DNA of 64,000 nucleotides from Betaproteobacteria bacterium (GTDB lineage Bacteria > Pseudomonadota > Gammaproteobacteria > Burkholderiales > Usitatibacteraceae), in assembly GCA_016790765.1 (NCBI GenBank), contig JAEUMZ010000108.1:1-64000 (forward strand), in the 5' to 3' direction. The notes under the pieces are model-generated. The model ran no database searches. It saw only the letters and a program-made list of their open reading frames with translations, and was not told where the DNA came from. Within the stretch, counting starts at the first letter, position 1; each line of letters opens with the position of its first letter. A program made the position numbers and the translations under genes. Of the stretch, positions 44,008-54,088 are shown piece after piece.

Positions 44008-44922
44008 ATGCGATTGACGGACCGGTGGTACCGCCGCGCGCTGGCCGCGCTGGCCTTGATGTTGCCCCTCGCGGCGGGCGCGACGCCGTCCGATGCCGCG
44101 TCCCGCACCGCCTTCTGGCGCGCCGTCGTGGCGGACCAGCACCGCATTCCGGCCGGCGTGCCGATCGTCCCGCTGATCGATGAACTCGTCGGCATGAGCG
44201 CGTCGCGCGACCCGGTGGTGCGCGACGACCTGGGCTACGAAGTGTTCGCGCGCTGGATCCATCGCGGAACCGGTTTCGAGGCCACGCACATGGCCGCGTG
44301 GCAGGCGCGGCTCACTGCACAGGCGCGCGAGGGCCTTGGCACGGTGGACCCGGCGCGCGCGCCGAACCGCGCCTTTGCACTCTTGTTCCTCAAGGAACTG
44401 GTGTTTGCCGGCCAGCGCGTGCCGTACCTGGATGCCGCGCAGGCGACGTCGCTGGTGCAGCTGGTGGTCGATTCGCTGCAACAGGAACAGGACCGCCGCG
44501 GCTACGACCGCGAGGCCGGCTGGGTGCATGCGTTGGCCCACGCGGCCGACCTGGCGCGCGCACTGGGGCGCAGCGCCCGCGTGGATGATGCGCAGCGCAA
44601 ACGCCTGATCGAGGCCCTGGCTGCGCGCGTGGACCAGGAATCGCAGGCGTTCCAGTGGGGCGAGGAAACCCGCATCGCCACGGCGCTGGCCAGCCTCGCC
44701 TCCGCCGGCGCGAAGGACGCCCTGCGCGCCTGGGCCGGCCGCGTGGCGGCGCGTTGTGAGGCGGTATGGCGCGCCGCCCCCTTCGAGACGTCAACGTATC
44801 GCGCGGCGCGCATGGCGGTGCCGGTGCTGCATGCTCTGGTGGCGCTCGACGGCGCGCGCAATGTGCGGCTGGACGCGGAAACCCTCGAAGTGATCAGGAA
44901 GGCAGCCCTCCAATGTCAATGA
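44008..44922 (+). CDS. DUF2785 domain-containing secreted protein
   Basis: The 304-residue protein starts with a signal peptide (MRLTDRWYRRALAALALMLPLAAGATPS). The rest is an alpha-helical, HEAT-like DUF2785 domain: DELVGMSASRDPVVRDDLGYEVF near its start and the family mark RGYDREAGWVHALAHAADL at about residue 167. The function of the family is unknown. It follows the response regulator after 92 bp and overlaps the SGNH-like gene by ten bases, so these two form a unit. Confidence 0.83.
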   Translation: MRLTDRWYRRALAALALMLPLAAGATPSDAASRTAFWRAVVADQHRIPAGVPIVPLIDELVGMSASRDPVVRDDLGYEVFARWIHRGTGFEATHMAAWQARLTAQAREGLGTVDPARAPNRAFALLFLKELVFAGQRVPYLDAAQATSLVQLVVDSLQQEQDRRGYDREAGWVHALAHAADLARALGRSARVDDAQRKRLIEALAARVDQESQAFQWGEETRIATALASLASAGAKDALRAWAGRVAARCEAVWRAAPFETSTYRAARMAVPVLHALVALDGARNVRLDAETLEVIRKAALQCQ

Positions 44923-45728
44923 ATGCTTGGTCGACCTTGAAGTTGCGCGTCGCGGCATGCGTGGCCGGCCTGGCGCTGGCCGGCGCACTGTCGGCCTGCG
45001 GTAGCGGTGGCGGGAGCACCGCGCCCGCGGCCAGCGTGCCGGACGCGCCGCCGCCTGCGCCCACCGCAGCCGACGTGACGATGCTGTTCATGGGCAACAG
45101 CCACACCTCGGTGCACAACGTGCCGGGCATCGTTGCGGCCCTGCTGCGCGCGGCGCGGCCCGCGCAGACGGTGGAAGCACAGGTGTCGCCCGCCTGGATG
45201 CTGCTCAATGCGCGCGGTGACGACCTGGAATCGCTGGCCTTGCTCGGCAGCAAGCGCTGGACGGTGGTGGTGCTGCAGGCGCAGGACTACAGCTCCAGCG
45301 GCCAATTCGTGTACCCCACCACGGGTGCGGAAAAGCTGGTGCGCCTGGCGCGCGAGCAGGGCGCCAAGGCGGTGCTGTTTGCCGAGTGGCCGCGCCAGGG
45401 CATTCCCGAGTCGGGCCGCATCTACGAAACCTACGCCAGCATCGCGCGCGTGCAGCCGGCCTGCCTGCCACCGATCCCGCAGGCCTTCGACCTGGCCGCA
45501 CTGCGCCACCCGGGCATCGCCCTGCACGATGCCGACGGCAACCACTCGGCGCCCGCCGGTGCGTTCCTGGCCGCGTTGCTGCTGTTCGCCGCCATCGACA
45601 CCACGCCGGTCGAGTCCCTGGCCAACCTGCCCGGCATCGCGGTCGACCCGGAGTCGCAGCGCCTGCTTCGCCTGGTCGCACGCGATGCGGCCGCAGCGGT
45701 GTCGCCGCGGAACTACTGCGGCGGGTAG
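44913..45728 (+). CDS. SGNH/DUF4886-like hydrolase lipoprotein
   Basis: The start at 44913 follows AGGAAGG and gives 271 residues; an ATG at 44919 forming ATGA with the preceding stop is an alternative. A lipobox ALSAC places it in the envelope. The first block MLFMGNSHTSVHN carries the likely nucleophilic Ser and Asn of a GDSL/SGNH hydrolase, and the late DGNHSAPAGAFLAALLLFAAI is the Asp/His block V. This pattern is typical of DUF4886-like esterases. It overlaps the DUF2785 gene. Substrate is unknown; a carbohydrate or lipid ester is possible. Confidence 0.78.
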   Translation: MSMNAWSTLKLRVAACVAGLALAGALSACGSGGGSTAPAASVPDAPPPAPTAADVTMLFMGNSHTSVHNVPGIVAALLRAARPAQTVEAQVSPAWMLLNARGDDLESLALLGSKRWTVVVLQAQDYSSSGQFVYPTTGAEKLVRLAREQGAKAVLFAEWPRQGIPESGRIYETYASIARVQPACLPPIPQAFDLAALRHPGIALHDADGNHSAPAGAFLAALLLFAAIDTTPVESLANLPGIAVDPESQRLLRLVARDAAAAVSPRNYCGG

Positions 45729-45740
45729 AACACCAGCACG

Positions 45741-45794
45741 GGTGCGGCGTTCCGGGCGAAAACGGCCCGAACGGCGCGTCAGTACTTGACTTTG
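45741..45794 (+). repeat. Dispersed 54-bp palindromic repeat, copy 4
   Basis: Starts 12 bp after the SGNH-like gene, which converges with the molybdenum hydroxylase gene. It has GGTGCGGCGTTCCGGGC, a GAAAAC centre, GGCCCGAACGGCGC and the tail TCAGTACTTGACTTTG. Confidence 0.75.
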
Positions 45795-45900
45795 TCGTAC
45801 CGGCCGGACGCAGGCGCATGCTTGAACCCGGAGCGAACACTGCCCGCCGTGCCGCCGGGTCGCGACGAATGCATGAGCCGGTCATGCACCCGCGGAAGGC

Positions 45901-48155
45901 TCACGCGGCCAAGGCACGACGCAGCTGATCCTTGATTGGCAGCGTGCGGATGCGCACGCCGCAGGCGTTGAAAATGGCGTTGGCCAGCGCCGGTGCCAGC
46001 GTCGGGATGCCCATCTCGCCGCATCCCTTGGGCGGCGCGTCCGAGGCGATGATGTGGACCTGCAGCACCTTCGGCGCCTCGCGGATCGGCAGCAACGGGT
46101 AGTCGTGGAAGTTGCTTTGCTGGATGCGCCCGCCCTCGACGGTGATGGCCTGGTGCAGCGCGGCGGCGAGGCCGTCAATGGTGCCGCCTTCCATCTGCGC
46201 TTCAATCCCCAACGGATTGACGACGCGGCCGACGTCGACGGCGCAGACCACGCGTTCGACCGTCAGTGCACCGGCCGCGGACACCGATACCTCCACCGCG
46301 TGTGCCGCGTAGCCGCCGAAGGTGAAGTGGCACGCGAGCCCGATGCCGCGGCCCTTGGGCAATTTGCGGCCCCAGCCGATGCCCGCCGCCACCTGGTCGA
46401 GTACGCCGCGCAAACGCGCAGTGTGGAACTTCGGCCCGCCGTGCTGCGCGTAGTCGAATTCACGCGGTGCGCCCAGCAGCGTGCGGCGCAGCGCCAGCGC
46501 ATCCTGCCGGGTGGCGTGGGCGATTTCATCGAGAAAGCTCTGCACGGCGAAGGCGTTGGCGTAATGCGCCGGGGCACGCCAGGAACCGCGCGCCACGCCC
46601 GACTGCGCAGCGAACCATTCCAGTCGCACATTGGGAACCAGTCGCGCGGGGAAATCATCCGGATAGATCTCCGGTTGCCACATGTTCTCCGCCTTCACGT
46701 TGGCGCGCCGGTAGTACTTGCTGGCGCTGGCCAGGCGCTGATGCCATCCAGTGATCGTGCGGGCGTTGTCGAGCGTGGCGACGAGCCGATGGTGCCCTGC
46801 CGGGCGGAAGAAGTCATGGCGCAAGTCGTCCTCACGCGTCCACATCAGCTTGATGGCGCGCCCGGTGGCCTTGGCGATCAGCACCGCCTCGGCCACGTAG
46901 TCGTTGGTGAGCCGCCGCCCGAAGCCGCCGCCGATGCGGGTGAGGAACACCTCGGTGTTCCGGCGCTCGATGCCGGTGAGGTTCATCACCAGGCGCGGAA
47001 TGCCGCCGGGCTGCTGCGTCGGCGCGATGACCGTCGCGCGCATGGCCTTCAAGTCGAGCCGCACGAAGCAGTTCTGCGGCTCCAGCGGCGCATGGCTGGC
47101 GTAAGGCAGGACGTAGGTGGCCTCCACGGTGGTGGCCGCTGCAGCGCGCGCGGCGTCGAGGTCGCCGTCGTTCTTCACCACCTGGCCGTTGCCCTTCAGG
47201 AGGTCCGTGCAGTGCCGGTCGAACGATGCCGTCGATTCCGACGCGTGCGGGCCGGGCGTCCAGGCCACCTTCAGGGCCGCACGGCCCTTCAATGCCGCCC
47301 AGGTGTTGGTCGCCACCACGGCGATCCCGGGTGCAAGGTTTGCCGCGAGCGGCTCGCTCGGCGCAGGCCCCGCGATCTTCACCACCTCCAGCACGCCGGG
47401 CACCTTGCGCGCCTCGGTGTCATCGAAGGATTCGACGTCGCCGTCAAGGTGCGGGCAGCGCAGCATCACGGCCACGGCGGCATCGGCTTCATAGGTGTCC
47501 AGGCCGTAGCGTGCGCGGCCGGTGACGATGTCGCGCGCGTCGGTTACGCGGCGCGGCGTGCCAATGATGCGGTAGTCCTTCGCTGCCTTCAGTGGCGCAG
47601 GGATCTTCGGCGCTGGAAGGGCGGCGGCCTCGGCGGCAAGGTCCCCGTACGACAGGCTGCGGCCATCCGGGTGCCGCACGCGGCCGTCGCGGGTGGCGAG
47701 CGTGGCCGCGTCCGCGGACCAGCGCGCGGCGGCAGCGCTCACCAGCGCCCAGCGCGCGTTGGCGCCGAACTGGCGATGGTCGGCCCACGCCTCCTCGATG
47801 CCGGTGCTGCCGCCGGCACCCTGGTCGCCGAAGCGCCAGGCAGGTGTGGCGCCGGTGAAGTCGATGCTCAAGGGCAACTGCTCGACGGTCACGTCTTCCC
47901 AGCGCACGTCGAGTTCCTCGGCGATGATCATCGGCGTGGCGGTACGCGAGCCCTGGCCGATTTCCGGGTTGCGCGCGCCGATGAACACGCGGTTGTCCGG
48001 CTCGATGCGCACGAACAGGCCGATCTGCGCGCCCTTGCTGGTGGGGGTCGGGTTCTGTGCCCGGCTGATCGCCGGCAATCCGAAGATCACGCCGCCCGCG
48101 GCGCTGGCGGAAACGGCGAGGAAGGCGCGCCGCGAGGCGTTCATCGTCGTCGTGT

Positions 48156-48159
<4 letters not shown>
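45901..48159 (-). CDS. iorB: Molybdenum hydroxylase large subunit, IorB (isoquinoline 1-oxidoreductase beta) family
   Basis: The 752-residue protein carries a Tat-type signal ([17 protein letters not shown]), so it is exported folded, presumably with its cofactor. The molybdopterin-binding regions resemble the xanthine oxidase family with two copies of the N-terminal part, as in Ior[34 protein letters not shown] and the late [14 protein letters not shown] with the catalytic Glu. Its ATG overlaps the stop of the iron-sulfur subunit gene (ATGA). The substrate may be an aldehyde or N-heterocycle. No chaperone (XdhC) or cytochrome subunit gene is seen nearby. Confidence 0.9.
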
Positions 48160-48623
<464 letters not shown>

Positions 48624-48773
48624 CGTCTCTCCCGGGTCAAGGCGCCATGCGCCACGGTCAGGTTAGGCCGGAGGGCGCCGGGAGCCCATGCGAATGCGAC
48701 GAAGTGCGCCGCGCCGGGCATGGAATGCGCTCCAATCCCCGCCGCCGTCCCGGAAGCTGGCATCATCGCGTCC

Positions 48774-49688
48774 ATGGACTACCGCGGCATCCTCGACACG
48801 ATCCACGCGGAGGTTGCGCCCCACGTCGGCGTCGGCCGCGTGGCGAGCTATATCCCGGAGCTGGCCGGCGTCGAACCCGCGCAATTCGGCATGGCCATCG
48901 TGGACCTTGCGGGTGGGGTGCACACGGTGGGCGATGCCCGCGTGCCGTTCTCGATCCAGTCGATCTCGAAGCTGTTCGGCCTGACGCTGGCGTTCCAGCT
49001 GGCCGGGGACACGCTCTGGGAGCGCGTCGGCCGCGAGCCGTCGGGCAACCCGTTCAATTCGCTGGTGCAGCTCGAGCGCGAAAACGGCAAGCCGCGCAAT
49101 CCGTTCATCAACGCGGGTGCCCTGGTGGTCACCGACATGCTCTGCTCGCGCTACACCCACGCCGAGAACGCGCTGGTGCAGTTCACCGGGCGCCTGGCGG
49201 CCAACCCGGCGCTCGATTACGACGCCCGGGTTGCGGCCTCGGAACTGCGCACCTCGCACCGCAACGCGGCGATGGCGCACTTCATGAAGAGCTTCGGCAA
49301 CCTGCACAACCCGGTCGACGCCGTGATCGACGCCTACTGCAAGCATTGTGCGATCCGCATGAACTGCATTGACCTGGCGCGCGCGGTGGCGTTCCTGGCC
49401 AACGGCGGCACCAATCCCTGGACCGGCGAGCGCGTGCTCGACGCGAGCTCGGCCAAGCGCCTGAGCGCGCTGATGCTCACCTGCGGCACCTACGACGCGG
49501 CGGGCGACTTCGCCTTTCGCGTCGGCCTGCCGGCCAAGAGCGGCGTGGGGGGTGGCATCGTGGCGCTGCTGCCGGGGGAATGCGGCATCTGTGTCTGGAG
49601 CCCGGCGCTGGAGGACTCCGGCAACTCGCATGCAGGCTCGGTGGCGCTGGAGCGGTTCACGGACCTCACGGGCCGCTCGATTTTCTGA
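48774..49688 (+). CDS. glsA: Glutaminase
   Basis: The 304-residue enzyme hydrolyses glutamine to glutamate and ammonia in the cytoplasm. It has the serine beta-lactamase-like fold with the SxxK nucleophile in QSISKLFGL, and family blocks YIPELAGVEP, GREPSGNPFNS, NPFINAGAL, the Tyr in DAYCKHCAI and the KSGVGGGIVALLPGECGICVWSP end. Length fits the E. coli YbaS/YneH type. The start at 48774 is the first ATG before the family N-terminus DYRGILDTIHAEV. It stands between iorAB and the fasciclin gene. Confidence 0.95.
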   Translation: MDYRGILDTIHAEVAPHVGVGRVASYIPELAGVEPAQFGMAIVDLAGGVHTVGDARVPFSIQSISKLFGLTLAFQLAGDTLWERVGREPSGNPFNSLVQLERENGKPRNPFINAGALVVTDMLCSRYTHAENALVQFTGRLAANPALDYDARVAASELRTSHRNAAMAHFMKSFGNLHNPVDAVIDAYCKHCAIRMNCIDLARAVAFLANGGTNPWTGERVLDASSAKRLSALMLTCGTYDAAGDFAFRVGLPAKSGVGGGIVALLPGECGICVWSPALEDSGNSHAGSVALERFTDLTGRSIF

Positions 49689-49745
49689 TCCGCCGCCATC
49701 GCCCGTGCCGCGCGGCCGGGCAAGCGCCGGAGGGGCCTAAGCGGA

Positions 49746-50207
49746 CTACGCGAGCGTCAGCACGCGATCGAGCGCGTGGATCACGCCGTTGGGCGCGGCG
49801 ATGTCGACCTTGGACACGTTCACGCCATTGACCGTGAGCGCACCGCTTCCGGACACCACACGAATGGTCTCGCCGGTCAGGGTCTTGTAGTTGAAGGTGC
49901 GGATGTCCTTGGCCGTGACCCGGCCGGCCACGATGTGATGGCACAACACGCGCGACAGGGCGGGTTTGTCGGCGAACAGCGCCTGGCGCGCACCCGGATC
50001 CATCTTGCCGAACGCCAGGTCGGTCGGTGCGAAAACCGTGTACGGCCCGGGTGCGCGCAGCAGGGTTTCGAGCGCCGTGGACTTCAGGCCATTGGACAGC
50101 ACGGCAAACAGGCCGGCGCCGGCCAGGGCATCGATGAGGTCGGCCCGACGGCCGGCGGGCGTGGTGGCCCGGGGGATGAAGGCGGGTGGCGTGGAGACAA
50201 CTTCCAT
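49746..50207 (-). CDS. Fasciclin (FAS1) domain protein without signal peptide
   Basis: The 153-residue protein is one FAS1 domain. Marks are LSNGLKSTALETLLRAPGPYTVFAPTDLAFGKM (H1 box-like FAPTD) and the late GVIHALDRVLTLA (H2-like). FAS1 domains mediate adhesion between cells or to matrix and are usually exported, but the first 20 residues here (MEVVSTPPAFIPRATT) have no hydrophobic core. A longer upstream frame exists but is not protein-like. It is divergent from a small hypothetical gene with 286 bp between. Secretion by another route, or a cytoplasmic role, is open. Confidence 0.85.
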   Translation of the reverse strand: MEVVSTPPAFIPRATTPAGRRADLIDALAGAGLFAVLSNGLKSTALETLLRAPGPYTVFAPTDLAFGKMDPGARQALFADKPALSRVLCHHIVAGRVTAKDIRTFNYKTLTGETIRVVSGSGALTVNGVNVSKVDIAAPNGVIHALDRVLTLA

Positions 50208-50493
50208 GGGCAATCCTGTTCTTTGCGGGGGCCCGACCGGCGGCGGGCGGGATGAAGCGACGGGCGCGGCAGCGCCGCACCGGATGCGGCGCGTCACAGG
50301 TCCGATGACCCGAGGTGGGAATCGGCCCCGATCCCAGTATGGGCGCCGGCGTCTTGATGTCCAAGGCATTAATGTTTTTATTTCCCTTGACTTCGCCGGC
50401 AGCGCGGCGGCGGGGAAATTTGCTGGTCCACCGTCGCCAAGGCGCGTAGCATGGGTGCTGCTTCGCCCCGCGAAGCCTCTTTGGAAGCAACGC

Positions 50494-50871
50494 ATGTTTC
50501 CCGCATTGGCAGCGGACGACCTTTCCGCCCTGGTGGAAATCGACGACCGCGCGAAATCCAGATCGACCCCGCGTGCGCGGTTCGCCGCGCTCAGCACCGC
50601 CATGCAGCGCAGCGTCGAGCGCCTGGTGGACGTCGACCTCGTGATCCTGCGCAAGGACGACAGTTATGCGCTGACCTCAAAAGGTGCGCGGCTGCTGTTC
50701 GAGCGTGAATGCACGCGCACGCTGCATGCGTTGGCTGCACAGCCGGACGCGTCCATCGCGCCGGCGGTGGCGGCGCACCTGGCCGCGCAGGGCGCCGTTG
50801 CGGCCGACCCGGTCAGCGGGCAGGTCCGGATCACGGCCACGGGCCGCGCGCGCTTGATGCAGCCGCGTTAG
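50494..50871 (+). CDS. Hypothetical protein with winged-helix-like segments
   Basis: The open frame from ATG 50494 codes for 125 residues (MFPALAADDLSALVEIDD...). It has a helix-rich N-terminal part followed by short strand-like pairs (LVILRKDDSYALTSKGARLLF) and a second similar piece (GAVAADPVSGQVRITATGRARLM), a layout that fits two winged-helix-like units. I do not recognise the family. The codons show the high third-position G+C of the neighbours. The SD is weak (GGAAG about eight bases upstream). A 200-bp region with an AT-rich patch (near 50370) lies upstream. It may be a real gene, but the call rests on coding character alone. Confidence 0.5.
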   Translation: MFPALAADDLSALVEIDDRAKSRSTPRARFAALSTAMQRSVERLVDVDLVILRKDDSYALTSKGARLLFERECTRTLHALAAQPDASIAPAVAAHLAAQGAVAADPVSGQVRITATGRARLMQPR

Positions 50872-50924
50872 CGTTGTGCGAACCCGCGCGGGCGACCAGC
50901 ACAAGGTCGCCGCGGCAAATCACG

Positions 50925-51086
50925 CTACTTCACGAACATCACCGTGTAGAGGTGCGCGGCCAGCATCATCGAGCAGAAGATGCTTGGCGTATAGCCGCCG
51001 CCCCAGACCTTGCTGTATTTCCAGGTGGGCAGGACGGCAATGGCCAATGTAAACAGTGCGACAAAGATCGCGGTCGAAGCGCTCAT
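50925..51086 (-). CDS. Small hydrophobic protein, DUF3309-like
   Basis: The 53-residue peptide begins MSASTAIFVALFTLAIAVLPTW, one membrane helix, then KYSKVWGGGYTPSI and a second hydrophobic stretch. The PTWxYSxxWGxGxxP pattern resembles DUF3309 proteins, small membrane peptides of unknown function. AAGGAA is placed seven bases before the ATG at 51086. Longer upstream frames are not convincing. The glycerophosphodiesterase gene lies about 140 bp upstream on the same strand. Confidence 0.7.
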   Translation of the reverse strand: MSASTAIFVALFTLAIAVLPTWKYSKVWGGGYTPSIFCSMMLAAHLYTVMFVK

Positions 51087-51224
51087 GGGATTCCTTTCGG
51101 GACCGAAAGGTGCGCACTCGACAAAGTCGAACACCAAGTGTGGTATCGCCGGGACTGCTGTCCGGTTCAATGTCCAATACCGTAGGGTGGGGCACTATGG
51201 CACGAACCGGGTGCGGCAGGGAGT

Positions 51225-52223
51225 TTATTCCGGGGTTCCCCAGGGGCCGGGGTTGGAACGCCGTGCGCGCCATTCCGGCGCCCTGCCCAGCAGGTCCGCA
51301 CGATCCGTCCAGATGCCCCCCCGGTACGCGGCCGGCACGCGGCGCAGGTCCTCCAGCGTGTCGATGCCGCGCGTGAACCCCTCGCCGCCGTAATCGTTGA
51401 CCAGGAACACCTCGCTATCGACGGCGCGAAGGCGCGCGACGAAGGTCTCGGGGAACCCCGGCAACCAGCGCGCGAGGTTCAGCGGCACCAGGATCAGGCT
51501 GCGGTGGCAGGCGTCCGGCACGTGCCCGAACCAGCCGAACGCAAACGTTCCGGCCAGGCAGCGGCGCAGCGACGCGCCCGAAAGCGTGCGCAACTCCGGC
51601 AGCCTTTCGCGCAGCACGCGCATCGGCGCATCGCCGCCATAGGCCATCAGCAATCGCCGCCGTGCGGGCGGCAGCGCGGCCAGGCGCGTGGCCAGCCGTT
51701 CACCTTCGCGGACGTCATTGCTCTTGACGTTGATGAGCAGGCGGCGGTCGGGAAACGCCTCGAGCACCTGGTCGAGGCTGGGCATGGCGCCGCGGCCCGT
51801 GCCGCGAAATGGAAAGTGCACGCCGTCGCGGGTGTCGCCGTGGCCCACGTCCAGTGACTGCAAGTAGGGCAGCGCGTGACGGCGCGTGACGCCGGTCCCT
51901 TCGGTGCGGCAGTCGAGCGTCCAGTCGTGGAACACCGCGAAGAGACCGTCGGTGGTGGGGTGGACGTCGAACTCGACGACGTCGGCGCCGGCCTCGAAGG
52001 CCGCGCGCATCGAGGCCAGCGTGTTCTCCAGATAGGCGTGGCCACCGTCCGGCCATGGGCGCCAGCGCGCGGCCGTGCAGGTGGTGGCGTCGAGCGATTC
52101 ACGCGCGCAGTCCTGCCCGAGGCCGCGGTGCGCGAGCAGGGTCATTCGATCGTGCGGCGGCGCCGGCGGCAGTGCGGCGCATCCGCACAAGGTGACGAGC
52201 AAGGGCCAGCAACGGAGGTTCAT
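51225..52223 (-). CDS. Glycerophosphodiester phosphodiesterase family lipoprotein
   Basis: The protein has 332 residues with a lipobox LCGC near residue 15, so it is an envelope lipoprotein. It splits glycerophosphodiesters to glycerol 3-phosphate and an alcohol. The GDPD TIM-barrel signature is present: AHRGL with the first catalytic His, ENTLASMRAAFEAGADVVEFDVHPTTDG with the two metal-binding acids and FHDWTLDCRTEGTG with the second His. An insertion of about 30 residues (TARWRPWPDGG) between the first His and the ENT motif is longer than usual. The start at 52223 has CGGAGG upstream. Family is certain; substrate is general. Confidence 0.9.
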   Translation of the reverse strand: MNLRCWPLLVTLCGCAALPPAPPHDRMTLLAHRGLGQDCARESLDATTCTAARWRPWPDGGHAYLENTLASMRAAFEAGADVVEFDVHPTTDGLFAVFHDWTLDCRTEGTGVTRRHALPYLQSLDVGHGDTRDGVHFPFRGTGRGAMPSLDQVLEAFPDRRLLINVKSNDVREGERLATRLAALPPARRRLLMAYGGDAPMRVLRERLPELRTLSGASLRRCLAGTFAFGWFGHVPDACHRSLILVPLNLARWLPGFPETFVARLRAVDSEVFLVNDYGGEGFTRGIDTLEDLRRVPAAYRGGIWTDRADLLGRAPEWRARRSNPGPWGTPE

Positions 52224-52353
52224 GCGACGGGCAAGGAAGTCGACCCGCCCATGCTGGGTGTGATATGTGGCGATGGCTTGGCGAGGGGAAGGCCGCACGA
52301 TGGCGCAGCCAAACATGTTGCCGCGACATTTCGTGCCCGGCCAAGGTGCGAGC

Positions 52354-53460
52354 CTACTTGTGCTTTCCGTCTTTCTCGACCTCCGCAATGTGCTCGGCCA
52401 GTTGCTTTCGGTACGCGTCGTCTTCCTTGCTGGTGTCGAGCTTCCGCAAGATGTCCAGGCGCGCGACGCGCAGGGCGTCGGCCGCGTCGACCTTCACATC
52501 CGGCTCCACGCCCACGCCCTCCCAATTGGTTTTCGAGATCGGATTGATCGCGCGCCCATTGGAGACGAACATCGCGAAGTGGTCGTTCAGGCGCCGCATC
52601 CCGCCGGGGTGTGCGCCGCCGCCAGTGGTCTCGCCGACGAGGGTCGCGCGTTTGAGGTTTTTCAGGTTGTAGCTGAATTCCTCGGCGGCCGAGAACGTGC
52701 GCCGCGCGGTCAGCACGTACACGGGCTTGGCCTGGCCGAAGCGTTCGCCCGGCACCCAGCCGTGGGTCCAGGCCTGCGTGGTCCGATCGCCATCGCGGTA
52801 ATACATGTTGTTGAGGTGCGTCGGCACGTCGAACAGGTAGCTGCTGATCAATTGCACCGTCGCCGGGTCCCCGCCGCCGTTCTGGCGCAGGTCGATGATG
52901 AGCGCGTTGGTGTCGGACAGGAGCGTCATCGCCGCGGCGATCTTGTGGCCCGCGAATGCCGCGGGCTGGAACCCGCGCAAATCCAGGTAACCGATGTTGA
53001 AGCGCAGGCGCTCGATGCGCTCGAGGCCGAAGTTGAGCGCGGCGCCGCGTTTTCGCATGTCCTCGATTTCGGCGGGGGTCGGGTCGCGCTCGCGCATCGG
53101 CGGCAGCACCGTGTCCGAATGGCGCACGCGGATGTGCTTGTCCCTGGTGCTGGCCTGGATGTCCTGGGTCAGGCGGGCGGCAAACGCCTTCGCGTCGGCC
53201 AGGTCATCGCCGTCATAGGCCTTGGCCGCCAGTTTTTGCCGCAAGACCTGTTCCAGCTGCTTTGCCTGGTCGGGGAATACATAGCGGTCGTTCATTTCGC
53301 GGATCGCGGCTTCGACCACCTGCTTGCGCATCGCGGCGTCAACGCGCGTCAATGTTTGCGCGAACGTCGCGTGGCCGGTGGAGACAAGGACGAGGGCCAG
53401 CGCGGACAGGGCGTTGATGGCCACGCGGCGGATCGGTCGAACTTCGGCGGGACGCTGCAT
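52354..53460 (-). CDS. S41 family peptidase (IRBP/TSPc-like)
   Basis: The 368-residue protein has a signal peptide (hydrophobic ALSALALVLVSTGHATFA) and a peptidase S41-type domain. After an N-terminal helical bundle (EAAIREMNDRYVFPDQAKQLEQVL) that is typical of the interphotoreceptor retinoid-binding-like group, the core has GYLDLRGF, IIDLRQNGGG and TFSAAEEFSYNLKNLKRATLVGETTGGGA, where the S in TFSAAEE is the probable nucleophile. No PDZ domain is seen, unlike CtpA. The end is a charged tail. Predicted periplasmic. It is divergent from the AsnC-type regulator, which may control it. Confidence 0.88.
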   Translation of the reverse strand: MQRPAEVRPIRRVAINALSALALVLVSTGHATFAQTLTRVDAAMRKQVVEAAIREMNDRYVFPDQAKQLEQVLRQKLAAKAYDGDDLADAKAFAARLTQDIQASTRDKHIRVRHSDTVLPPMRERDPTPAEIEDMRKRGAALNFGLERIERLRFNIGYLDLRGFQPAAFAGHKIAAAMTLLSDTNALIIDLRQNGGGDPATVQLISSYLFDVPTHLNNMYYRDGDRTTQAWTHGWVPGERFGQAKPVYVLTARRTFSAAEEFSYNLKNLKRATLVGETTGGGAHPGGMRRLNDHFAMFVSNGRAINPISKTNWEGVGVEPDVKVDAADALRVARLDILRKLDTSKEDDAYRKQLAEHIAEVEKDGKHK

Positions 53461-53584
53461 TCTGGGGGCTCCACGGAGAAAAAGTCGGAAACGGACTGTA
53501 GAGGCAAGATTATCGTCGGGGGCTCGCTGCGAATAATGCGAAAATGTCTGCCCATCTCCAATAGCTTCCGAGTTTTCAACGGCC

Positions 53585-54013
53585 ATGGACAAGATCGACC
53601 GCATTATTCTCGGCATGCTGGCGCGCGACGGGCGCATCAGTTTTCGCGACCTGGGCGAAAAGGTGCATTTGAGCCCCAACGCCACCGCCGAGCGCGTCAG
53701 GAAGCTGCAGCATTCCGGGGCCATCCGCGGCATTCGCGCCGACATCCATCCCGCCGCGCTCGGCCAGCCGCTCGAAGTCCAGATCGACGTCAAGCTCGAA
53801 TCCGGCACCGCGGCGAATGCGTTCGAGCGCGTGCTGGCCGGCATGCCGCAAGTGAAGGCCGCCACGCTGATGACCGGCTCGTTCGACTACGCGGTGCGCG
53901 TCAATTGCGCCGACCGCGACGAACTGGTGCGCGTCACCGAGGCGCTGCGCGCCAAGGGGGGCGTTCGTGAAACGTACAGCCGCATGATCCTGCGCGAGGT
54001 GATCCTGGGGTGA
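53585..54013 (+). CDS. Lrp/AsnC family transcriptional regulator
   Basis: The 142-residue protein has the N-terminal winged helix (MDKIDRIILGMLARDGRISFRDLGEKVHLSPNATAERV) and the C-terminal RAM ligand-binding domain (VLAGMPQVKAATLMTGSFDYAVRVNCADRDEL). The family senses amino acids and forms octamers. It is divergent from the S41 peptidase gene with 124 bp between and converges with the aminopeptidase, so control of peptide or amino-acid use is plausible but inferred. A short distance downstream lies a palindromic repeat copy. Confidence 0.93.
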   Translation: MDKIDRIILGMLARDGRISFRDLGEKVHLSPNATAERVRKLQHSGAIRGIRADIHPAALGQPLEVQIDVKLESGTAANAFERVLAGMPQVKAATLMTGSFDYAVRVNCADRDELVRVTEALRAKGGVRETYSRMILREVILG

Positions 54014-54088
54014 AGGCCGGCGGGGTCAGCCTGTTCTTCGCGCGAGGCGTGGCGTCATCCATGCCGTGCCATTCAGGCAGGCGTGGAT

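Noticed and set aside
51170-51240. A word like the start of repeat copy 3 (GTCCAATACCG) and GGGTGCGGC near the glycerophosphodiesterase end
   Set aside because: The two words are not at the spacing found in the real copies, and the palindromic arms are missing.
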